Assembly: GCA_032433765.1 (NCBI GenBank)
Contig: JAVIAB010000124.1
Location: 76,688,119-76,752,118 of the forward strand
Direction: 5' to 3'
Source: Megaustenia siamemsis
Lineage: Eukaryota; Mollusca; Gastropoda; Stylommatophora; Ariophantidae
DNA: 64,000 nt
This document shows, piece after piece, positions 25,101 through 37,100 of the stretch (position 1 is the stretch's first letter; each line of letters opens with the position of its first letter). The notes below the pieces were generated by a model. That model made no database searches, had not been told where the DNA came from, and saw only the letters and a program-made list of their open reading frames with translations. Both the position numbers and the translations under genes were made by a program.

Positions 25101-28100
25101 CCTTATACGTGCTCTCCATGATGTGCGATCACTTGCCAGATGTTGCCAGTCGTTTTCACAGATGGAGAAGTCTTTCAGAGATGATTTGCAGATATCTCTA
25201 TATCGTAGTTTAGGTCTGCCGATTTGTCGTTTTCCGTGTTTTAGCTCGCCATATAGTATTTGCCTAGGAATGCGTTTTTCTTCCATCCGTTGGACATGCC
25301 CCAGCCATCTTAGCCTTCGACTTCTGAGCATCGACATGATTGTTAGGGTCTTAGCACGTTGCAGGACAGTTAAGTTGGTTATTTTGTCCTGCCATTTGAT
25401 GTGCATTATTTTGCGGAGACATCGCATGTGGAAGACATTTAGTCTTTTTTCCTGGTTTGAGTATGTTGTCCAGGTTTCGGATCCATATAGTAGTGTGCTA
25501 AGCACACATGTTTGATATATTAGGAGTTTAGTCTTTCGAGTTAGTTTCGTGTTGTTCCATGCCCTTTTTGTGAGTTTGCCGAAGGTCGTAGCTGCCTTAC
25601 CAATTCGACAGTTTATTTCTTCATCAAGAGAGATGGTTTGCGTAACTGTGGATCCAAGATATGTAAATTTCTGTACTGATTCTAGTGGGCAGTCTTTTAG
25701 AGTAATAGATAGAGGTTTGAAGTCACCTTGATTTAGTATTACTGTCTTCTGAACATTAATTGACAGTGAAAAAAGGTCGCATGCTTTATCCAGGTTGTTG
25801 ATCAGCGACTGTAGGGTGGCCTCACTATGAGTGACTAGGGCTGCATCGTCAGCAAATAAAAATTTTTTAAGTAGGGCAACATTTGTTTTGGTTTTTGCTC
25901 TTAGTCGTGATTCCTCATTTCGCTTTGCCTACTCTGCCTGGGCACAGGGTATGGAGATAGTGCTTTACCCAGTCGCACTATCCCCCTCTCAACTTCGTTT
26001 CAAGGATTTCCGAAGGAGGGACAAAGTCCATACGTTCGGAATTGAAAGAAGGTGCAGGGGATGCCAGAAAGACGATTAACGCCGTCCACTGCCTTAGGGT
26101 CCCTCCCTCCGGATTTTTACTCTGGGTGTACTCCCATAACCTTCGAATCTAACTAGAAACTAGTCCACAAGGTAGTGGAGGGTTTTGTGGTCGAAGTTTC
26201 CCTTCTTCTAGACGGGTTGCCAGCCAAACAACATATCTACCTACAATTAATATACTTTTAGTCACATATTTTGTAGCTTGCTGTCAACCACAACATATCT
26301 ACCTACAATTAATATACTTTTAGTCACATATATTGTAGCTTGCTCTCAACCACAACATATCTACCTCCAATTAATATACTTTTAGTCACATATATTGTAG
26401 CTTGTTGTCAGCCACAACATATCTATCTACAATTAATATACCTTAAGGGCAGACAATGAGGAGGAGTGGTCAACAGGTGAATGCAGAACAAGAAGAATAA
26501 GATAATGCATGATCCATTCAAAACAAAACAAAATGAATTAATAAATGTGAACAAACAACAAATGAGTTAATGTGAGCAAACAACAAATGAGTTAATGTGA
26601 ACAAAGAACAAATGAATTAATGTGAACAAAGAACAAATGAGTTAATGTAAACAAACAACAAATGAGTTAATGTGAACAAAGAACAAATGAATTAATATGA
26701 ACAAAGAACAAATTAATTAATGTGAACAAAGAACAAATGAATTAATGTGAACAAAGAACAAATGAATTAATGTGAACAAAGAACAAATTAATTAATGTGA
26801 ACAAAGAACAAATGAGTCAATGTGAACAAAGAACAAATGAGTTAATGTGAACAAAGAACAATTGAGTTAATGTGAACAAAGAACAAATGAGTTAATGTGA
26901 ACAAAGAACAAATGAGTTAATGTGAACAAAGAACAAATGAGTTAATGTGAACAAACAACAAATGAATTAATGTGAACAAAGAACAAATGAATTAATGGGA
27001 ACAAAGAACAAATGAATTAATGGGAACAAAGAACAAATGAATTAATGGGAACAAAGAACAAATGAATTAATGTGAAGAAAAAATTAATGTGAACAAACAG
27101 CAAATAAGTCAATGTAAAACCACAACAAATGAATTAATGTGAACAAATAACACATGAGTTAATGTGAAAACACAACAAATGAGTTAATGTGAAGAAAAAA
27201 AATTAATGAATCAATGTGAATAAACAACAAATGACTTCTTCTTCATATTTCCTGCTTCAATTACCTTTCATCATTGAGGAGAGATACAATTTGTGGTCTT
27301 TTGCTCTTCTGTTCACCTCTGCTGCTATTATGTTCCCTAGTGTTTCTAATATCCCATCAATTCATCTTTTTTGTGGTTGGCCCTTTGGTCTGGTGTTCTT
27401 GCAATGTTTATTGAAAGTTCATTGTGTTGTATTTTGATCTTTCTGCCTTGTTATGTGGCCAAACCATTTTATCTGTTGTTTTTTTATATACTCTATGGCA
27501 GGGGCTATTCCTAGCTTTTTTCTCAGTTCATCATTTCTGATCTTGTCTCTCAGGTTGTTTTCCGTCATTCATCTAACACATTTCATCTCAGTAGAGGTTT
27601 TTTTTTTTATTGTTCTTGAATCAAGGGTCCAGGATTGGTAGCACAACGTTGGGATGAAGATTGTATTGTAGAGTTCTCATTTTGCATCTAGAGTTATTTC
27701 CAGGTTGGACAATAGTGGTGATAGCTGTCCAATGATTTGACAAGCTTTGACAAATGAATTAATGTGAATAAACAACAAATCAGCTAGTCTTTGCTCAGGA
27801 GCACTCAAATAAAATAGCTTGACTTTCAAAGAAAGAAGCATGGCATACATTTCTCAGACCAACAATAAGGTTTACCTCAGTTTGCTCAAAGTCTTATCTG
27901 TAGCAGTTTTTAATTTGAGTGAAAGCTGGTAAATTGAAGCCACAATCAGTGAATCATATGAAGTCTGTGAGATAAAAGATAGGGAGATTATTACACAAGA
28001 TCCACTAAAGGAATAACAATATAAATACAAATAACAAAAGTTCAACTGAAACTGAGTTTGAGCTTTCATCCAATGATCATCTTAGACAGATTACATTTAG

Positions 28101-31100
28101 AATCCTTAGTCTACAATATCAATCATTAACATTGGCTTTACTGAAATTGCATTCACTTGAATTCTACAAAATAAAAAAAAAAATCAAATTAAATTGCTCA
28201 GTTCATCCTACAAACATTACACATTATGAACAGTGAAAGCTACACGTGTACTAGACATTACAAATAATATGAATAAATAAACCATATAAATAATAGAAAT
28301 ATGTGTCCAATACAATAAATAACAGAAATATGCACAACAAGAAGCAGACATGCAAACAATAAAACAGAAGATATGACAATACTTGAACTTTTTACATTAA
28401 CAGAAATGATTTGTTGTTTTAAATTACCGACTTGCACTTAATACACCAACAGAAATGTTTTCTTGTGTTACTGATTTAAACTTTATACACCAACAGAAAT
28501 GGTTTGTTATGTTACTGATTTAAACTTTATACACCAACAGAAATGGTTTGTTATGTTACTGATTTAAACTTTATACACCAACAGGAATATTTTGTTATGT
28601 TACTGGGTAATTTCCTAGTTTGATCAGATATATTATTTCAGTTGGAAGAGTGATGTCCCCTAAAATATGTCTGCCAAAATACAGTGGTTCTACGCATTCT
28701 TGGCGTTGGGGTCCAGGGGTTAGGTTTAGCTTTAGTGTTAAATATTTATAAATATATTATAACGCGTGACAAAAACGACGCCACTCGGCCTAATTATGAT
28801 CTTCTGATCGAAAGGAATTGTGCGGTTGATTACCATACGCATTCTTGGCGTTGACACATGCCAGCATAATGACCCCAACGCCAAGAATGCGTAGAACCAC
28901 TGTATTTTGGCAGACATATTTTAGGGGACATCACTCTTCGAAACTGAAATAATATATCTGATCAAACTAGGAAATTACCTGTTACTGATTTAAACTTTAT
29001 ACACCAACAGGAATATTTTGTTATGTTACTGATTTAAACTTTATACACCAACAGGAATATTTTGTTATGTTACTGATTTAAACTTTATACACCAACAGAA
29101 ATGTTTTCTTGTGTTACTGATTTAAACTTTATACACCAACAGAAATGTTATGTTACTGATTTAAACTTTATACACCAACAGAAATGTTTTGTTATGTTAC
29201 TGATTTAAACTTTATACACCAACAGAAATGTTTTGTTATGTTACTGATTTAAACTTTATACACCAACAGAAATGTTATGTTACTGATTTAAACTTTATAC
29301 ACCAACAGAAATGTTATGTTACTGATTTAAACTTTATACACCAACAGAAATGTTATGTTACTGATTTAAACTTTATACACCAACAGAAATGTTATGTTAC
29401 TGATTTAAACTTTATACACCAACAGAAATGTTTTGTTATGTTACTGATTTAAACTTTATACACCAACAGAAATGGTTTGTTATGTTACTGATTTAAACTT
29501 TATACACCAACAGAAATGTTTTGTTATGTTACTGATTTAAACTTTATCTATCTATCTATTGACCTTTCGAGCCGTAACCGGCCCATAGGGCGTAGACCAA
29601 GATACACCATCTCCTATATGAATTTTTGTTCTAGCAGTTTTCTTTTAAAGATATTTTATCAAATCTCGCCATCTGTCTCTGTTCTGTGCAAGCAGTTCTA
29701 TCTCATTGAGGGAGCCGAATCCTGCTGCTCTTGCCTCTCTCATCAATGTTCTTCTCAGTGTCTCCCTGGGTCTTCCTCTTTTTCTTTTACCTGTTGTTTC
29801 CCATATGAGGGCTTGCTTTGCTATTCGGTTATCTCTTCTCATCACATGTCCAACGTATGACCATCGTCTTTTCTTTATTACTGAAGATATTAGTGGTTGA
29901 TTGGCGATTTCTCTAATTTCCTCGTTTGTTTTGAATTCGTTCCATTCTATACCAAGTATTTTCCTTAGACATTTATTTTCGAATGCGTTCAACTTTGTTT
30001 CTATATCTCTTGTTGTTTTCCAGCTTTCACACGCATACGTAAGGGTTGATAGTACATTTGATTTGAATAGCCTAAGTTTTGTGTTTGTGCTAATGAGTTT
30101 TGATTTCCACAACTTTTCAAGGCTTCTGAAAGACATTGCTGCTTTAGCCAGTCTGATTCTAATTTCTTTGCTCGTATCCCCTTCTCGATCAATGTGACTT
30201 CCAAGATAGATAAAGTGATCGATCTCTTCTACTGGTTTGTTTTCCATGTATATTTTGTCACTTGTTGGAATTAAACTTTTCATGACTTTAGTCTTTTCAT
30301 GATTGACCTCAAGCCCAATTTTGCTGGCTATTGATGATAGTTCATTGTGTTTTCCTGCATCGTTTTTATCTGACTGCTGATGAGAACTATGTCATCAGCA
30401 AAGTCGAGGTCCTCCAAATGGTCTCCTTGTATCCATTCGATGCCTTTATTAGCAGTGCAGCATTTCTTCATTATGAAGTCCATAACAATTCCAAATAACA
30501 AGGGCGATAAAATACATCCTTGTTTAACCCCAGTTTCTATTGGGAAACATTCGCTCAGTCCTTCCTCTGTACAAACTGCACATGTGCAGCCATCATACAT
30601 GTCTTTGATAATATTTATGATTTTTTATGGTAAGCCATATTGCTTCAGAATTTTCCACAAAGAATCTCTATGAATACTATCAAATGCTTTTTTGAAGTCG
30701 ATGAAGTTAAGTACAAAAGGTTTTTGCTTTTCAATGTGTTCCTCCAATATAAGTCGTAGAGTGAAAATGTGGTCAAGACAGCTTCTCCCTTTTCTAAACC
30801 CAGCCTGTTCTTCACGCATTACTGTATCTATTGAATCCTTTATTCTATTTAGGATGATTTTACAGAATAACTTTGAGGCAACTGACAAAAGTGTCACGCC
30901 TCTCCAGTTGTTACAATCTCTAAGATTGCCCTTTTTTGGGATCTTAACAATGATTCCTTTTTTCCATTTATGAGGCGTCTTCTCTGTTTTCCAAATGATG
31001 TTGAACATTTTTTGGAGATGTATTAAATTATGGCTATCAATTGCCTTGAGGATCTCAGCTGTTAACTTATCCTCCCCAGCAGCCTTGTTATTGGTCATTA

Positions 31101-34100
31101 GCTTTAAGGTGGTTTCTATTTCACTCAAGGTGAAGTCATCTAAATTTACATCTAATTCTGCTGCTGGTGTTTCAGCTTCAAAATCTATTAAACTGTGAGG
31201 TAGTGGACGGTTAAGAATTTCTTTGAAGTGTTCCGCCCAACAGGCTTTTATGTCTGCGCTTGTTGTTAGCATTAATCCAGATTTGTCTAGAATTGGTGTT
31301 CCACTGGATGTATAGGTGTTTGTCAGCATCTTTAAACTTTATACACCAACAGAAATGTTTTGTTATGTTACTGATTTAAACTTTATACACCAACAGAAAT
31401 GTTTTGTTGTGTTACTGATTTAAACTTTATACACCAACAGAAATGTTATGTTACTGATTTAAACTTTATACACCAACATAAATGTTTTCTTGTGTTACTG
31501 ATTTAAACTTTATACACCAACATAAATGTTTTCTTGTGTTACTGATTTAAACTTTATGCACCAACAGGAATATTTTGTTATGTTACTGATTTAAACTTTA
31601 TACACCAACAGAAATGTTTTCTTGTGTTACTGATTTAAACTTTATGCACCAACAGGAATATTTTGTTATGTTACTGATTTAAACTTTATACACCAACAGG
31701 AATATTTTCTTGTGTTACTGATTTAAACTTTATGCACCAACAGGAATATTTTGTTATGTTACTGATTTAAACTTTATGCACCAACAGGAATATTTTGTTA
31801 TGTTACTGATTTAAACTTTATACACCAACAGGAATATTTTGTTATGTTACTGATTTAAACTTTATACACCAACAGGAATATTTTGTTATGTTACTGATTT
31901 AAACTTTATACACCAACAGAAATGTTTTGGTATATTAAATTACTGATTAAAACCTCTGTACTACCTGCAAGAAATAATCAGGTATATGATGAATTATGAA
32001 ATAGACCAGGTAATGTCAACAAATTCTTCAAATGGATTGCACTTCACATTAGAAACAACCAAACAGATCAGGTAAGATTGAATTTTTGTGTCTCTCTTAA
32101 CATGAAGACACATCAATATTTTGCAAAAGAGGATTGCCAAATGTTGACCTTCAGTTAGGAACTTGTTCAAGACTACATAACTTTTTTTATGTTTCTTGAT
32201 CTATTGCCAAAATATTTCATCAGAAAAACCAAACTATGTTGAAAATCTGGACAAAAAAATTGATGTGGTTTGTTTTTATAATGTCTGACAATATTTGAAT
32301 TAAAATCTATATCATATGTTGACACATGGTAATAAGTATTTATGGAATGTCTTCCATGACAACAATAGCTCATCTTTACTTTGGAATGCTGCACATTTGT
32401 GATGAGATCTTTTGTCTTAACCAGGCATCATGATTTTCCTGTCATTCTATAAAGCAAGAGATTACGAAGTCAACATTTGGTGTGGACTTCATGTCTGTTT
32501 TATAGAAAAAATGTCTGGTAAGTGCTCAAGTGACTTGTACATCATAATTTCTGATCTTCCTGGTAATTGTACACTGGTATTCACTTGATACCATATTTTT
32601 ATTTCTTCCCACATTCCTGTGTCTTACCGGGGCCTCATTATGAGGGAAGTAAAGAATAGTGACACTGTGACCTTCCAGGCATGTCGTAAGAGGCGACTAA
32701 GGAGGTTGATCTATGGCTTGACAAGCTGTCATTGTAAAAAGTAATGTTATCGAAACAGCGCCATATATTTTAGAGCAGTAAACTCTGCAATATGTGCCAC
32801 TTGGCACGCATGGTTTCTGTTTTTGAGATTGTGGTTCTGCCCTATGTGCCGTCTTCGGCTCGAAAGGAAAATAGATAGAGATAGATAGATTCACTTGATA
32901 CAAATAATTCTCTTTCCAAATATGCTGCACTAGCTGTTGTTAGCTTGTGCTATATATAGTTTTGGTCATCTTGAGATGATCTGTAGTATGCAGTAAATGT
33001 CAGCAGACCTCGTTAGGTTTATTTTATAACAAATAGCTTCCCTCATGGCTCAATCTGCCCATATTAGATCTCTTGGGCAGATGGTGCTCGTAAACCTGGG
33101 AGGGCAGACCATCTAAGGGCAGAATCCCCCTACAGAAAGACAATCTGCTGCCTTGCAGGAAGATTGGGGACAATCAAAGGCTAAGGAAAGCAAACCTGAA
33201 TAAAATGCTGGCTGAAATCGGATGCACTGGGCCACTGGCGCAGAACACAGTGCAACGTTTTTAACGGGTGTTCAATCAGAGTGGACCTGGCAGACTCTAA
33301 ATGTGATGTTCCGTCTGTGGGGGCGATCAACACACTTAACCTGACAGCTGACTTCATGTGAGTGTCTGGAATCCTACTCTGATTGAGTTCTGATCGCAGA
33401 GAGAGAGATATTACATCTGGTTGTAGAAGGAGCAAGATGCAGTTGCCCTTTTATATGTTGTACGGGATGGTGTTTTTATATTCAGATTGCTTACAGTTTT
33501 AGGATGATAATGAATGACGAAGGACAGTTCAGATGCGTTCAATTCGCTGCAGAAACGCCTAATGTCTTTTGACGTGTGCTGTATCTGCTATGATGAGGAA
33601 TGCAACTGCCTTTCTTTGTTTGGTTATTCGATGAGATGTTAATTCAGATGATTCCACTGGCACGGGCTGTTGAGCAATTATAGATTTCCATTCGTTTGCA
33701 GTGATACCGGGGCCTTTGAATAACCATAACCATAGTGGAGGGTCAACGCCAGGAAGGAACCATGGACTTGAAGAGAACAATTCCTCCTGCCTTCAATAAG
33801 CAGTCCAAGTTTCAGACCCATACCAGAAAGTGCTTAGCACACATGAGACCTTTGTCCTCAGTGTTGATCTTGTTTGTCCAAGCCCTTTATGTACATTTAC
33901 CAAATGTTTTAGCAGTCATCCCAATAAGGGTGACTATTTCCTGATCAGTGGTAGATAGTGGATGTGTCTGAGGATCCATGGTTAGAACTGTGGAACAGAT
34001 GCAAGGGGAATGTCATTTAGTGTGAAGGACACAAGTCTGACTAAATCTTGTTGAAGAACTACAGTCTCTGGAACACTGATAGTCAAAGAAAATAAATCAC

Positions 34101-37100
34101 ATGATCTAGATAGTCCATCAATCACTGACTGCATACAAATAAATCATGTGATCTAGATACTCCATCAATCACTGACTGCATAAAGATTTCACTAAGAGTA
34201 ACCAATGCATTTTCCTGTATGCTACCGGGGCCTCATTATGAGGGAAGTAAAGAATAGTGACACTGTGACCTTCCAGGCATGTCATAAGAGGCGACTAAGG
34301 AGATTGATCAATGGCTTGACAAGCTGTCATTGTAAAAAGTATTGTTATGGAAACAGCGCCATATATTTTAGAGCAGTGATCTCTGCAATATGTGCCACTT
34401 TGGCACGCAAGGTTTCTGTTTTTGAGATTGTGGTTCTGCCCTAAGTGCCGTCTTCGGCTCAAAAGGACAATAGATAGATAGATAGATAGAACCAATGCAT
34501 TGTTGACAAATAGAGGTTCTTTCATAAAGAGATTCTGTTGCTCCTGTTTTTGCCTTAGGCTTGCTGCTTCTGTAAGATTTTTTTTTTGCCCCGTTGACCA
34601 GCTTTTACCTCTGACGAAGTCCCTAGAGACTAGGAACTGAATTTTGCATGTTAATCTATTTTTCCCTGGCAGCCGTGTGCACAGGAGTCCCTCACCATGC
34701 AAGGCAGATAACTCCGACTTCGGAGATACTTCGGAGATTTTTTCCGTCAATGAGTAATTGACGTTTCAAGCCAGGTCTCGCTGCTGAGACCAAGAGAGAA
34801 ATCATCAATAAAAATCCCAACTGATCCCAGCATCTTGCCTCGAGACCAACCAGTCCCCCTTCTACAAGATCTATGTAATATTGTCTCTTAATCTGATACT
34901 TGTTCCTTCTCAAAACTTGAAGACAGAACATCAGCTGTGTGGTGTGTATGATGTACTTAATGACAGCAGGTTAAGCTCCATTCTCTTCAGATGGCCAAAC
35001 CACATTAGTTTCTGTTTATTGACAACAGAAAAATGTACTATTTATCAAGTTTTGTTGTTGTTTTGATGATTGGGAGTTCTTTTGCATTTAGTTTCCTTTG
35101 GGTGCCTGAGTGTAAGTGACAAATAACATGCCATTCACTGTGTTGGCCTTCTGGCAACTTGTTTCAATTTCTTGACTGATTCTTCTGTCCACTAAGAAAA
35201 TCCTGGCCAGATACTTGAATTTTGGGTTCAGTTTAAGTTTGATACCGCTGAAACTGATTTTATGACACACCTGACAATCTATTTATCTTCATAGTTTCTG
35301 CCTTGTTGTGTCAATTTACATGTAGTATCTTTTGCAAACATATTGGAGTTGTATAACATTGTAGTTTATTTTCCTTTTCATTTATAAGACTTTTATCACC
35401 TCCAAATGCAGCTCATTCATTTAGTCATGTTGTGAGTATGTCTCATCCACTTGGTTGGTTCTCCTCACATTGTAGAATAACTTTGTTTGCTTCAAAGATT
35501 ATATCACTCAATTGTGTACCTAAAGTAGGTTATAGCACTGAATTCTCTATTCAAAGGAAATAACTACGCTCAATTCTTCATCTGAAAGAAACTAAATCCC
35601 AAATTCTTTATCTAATGGAGATTAACTGAATTCTCTGCATAAAAGAAAATACGTAGCTGAATTCTTTACCTAAAAGAAGTTACATTACTGAATTCTCCAA
35701 CTAAAGAAAAATCAATGATTTTTTGTTTTAACCTAAAATATACTGTATTACTAAATCCTCTATTTAAAGAAGATAAGATCACTGAATTGTCTATATCAAG
35801 CAGATATCACAACATAATTCTCTACCTAAAAAAAGATGACAATATAATTCTCTACCTAAAAAGATGACAACATAATTCTCTACCTAAAAAAGATGACAAC
35901 ATAATTCTCTACCTAAAAAAGATGACAACATAATTCTCTACCTAAAAAAGATGACAACATAATTCTCTACCTAAAAAAGATGACAACATAATTCTCTACC
36001 TAAAAAAGATGACAACATAATTCTCTACCTAAAAAAGATGACAACATAATTCTCTACCTAAAAAAGATGACAATATAATTGTCTACCTAAGAAACATGAC
36101 AACATAATTCTCTACCTAAGAAAGATGACAACATAATTCTCTACCTAAAAAGATGACAACATAATTCTCTACCTAAAAAAGATGACAACATAATTCTCTA
36201 CCTAAGAAAGATGACAACATAATTCTCTACCTAAGAAAGATGACAACATAATTCTCTACCTAAAAAAGATGACAACATAATTCTCTACCTAAAAAAGATG
36301 ACAACATAATTCTCTACCTAAAAAAGATGACAACATAATTCTCTACCTAAGAAAGATGACAACATAATTCTCTACCTAAAAAAGACTACATCACTGAATT
36401 TTCAACTTCAAAATGATATGCCTTTTTGTCTCTGACAGTCGGAAATCTCTAGCACTGTCATTTACTCAAACTATGACATCCTGTGTTGTCCACTAATCAA
36501 TGTTAAACCATAATCTCTTGATGTTCATGGCTTTAATGTTAGACATATTTTGTTCATCTGTATTGTTAACAGCCTGACATAGTTTGTCCATTTATTATTT
36601 TGTCTGCATATTATTTTACTGATGATCAGCAAAACAGAAAGATCACAACTGGTGGTTGACCTAGAACCAATCACTTTACAGGCATGCCTGAAGAGCTACT
36701 TAATACCTCCTTCTAAAGCCAGTAATCCTCTTGCACAAGTACTGCAACAATGAGATTTAGTTTAGCTGCCAATCTTGAATCATATTTGAACATTTAAGAT
36801 CAAGATTGCAGCCTTTATGGTCCAGACCATTAGTAAGTGGATACATATGTCACCTTGTTAAATATGCCAGAGAAATATCTCACACTTCAGGATTCCGGTT
36901 GGTGCAGCAAGCCAAGATGGCTGCTTAGTCATATCAGGTTCAGGACTAGTGGCATTTTTGTTGCAGTTTAAAGTGCTTCTTTCTGGTTTGGATTTTCATT
37001 TGTGGAGACAGCACTAGTGTGGTTGCATTCACCTGACCACAAATTAAACACGGCTTTAGTACTCGCTGAGATAGTGCTGCAATGTGACTGGCTGTGGAGT

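Larger units (their letters stand above)
29548..31330 (-). mobile_element. LINE family A, longest copy
   Basis: 1.78 kb, 5'-truncated, minus strand. It is flanked by the 12-bp duplication tttaaactttat (29536-29547, 31331-31342). RT is nearly complete: linker NNKAAGEDKLTAEILKA, WKKGIIVKIPKKGNL, FIDFKKAFDSI, GVKQGCILSPLLF, FADDIVLISS; then IYLGSHIDREGD and YACESWKTTRDIETK, ending GKRKRGRPRETLRRTLMREA. Two breaks separate the three frames listed next. The endonuclease is lost. The 3' end is a stem-loop-like ccggttacggctcgaaagg then (TAGA)n. Confidence 0.92.

Noticed and set aside
23206..31935. CRISPR-like regular spacing in the arrays
   Set aside because: Units are contiguous tandem repeats without unique spacers, in a eukaryotic intron.
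34611..34640. Second hammerhead-like string, ctgacgaagtccctagagac
   Set aside because: It has a CTGANGA box and a short stem but lacks the GAAA element and a cleavage triplet in place; too degenerate to claim.
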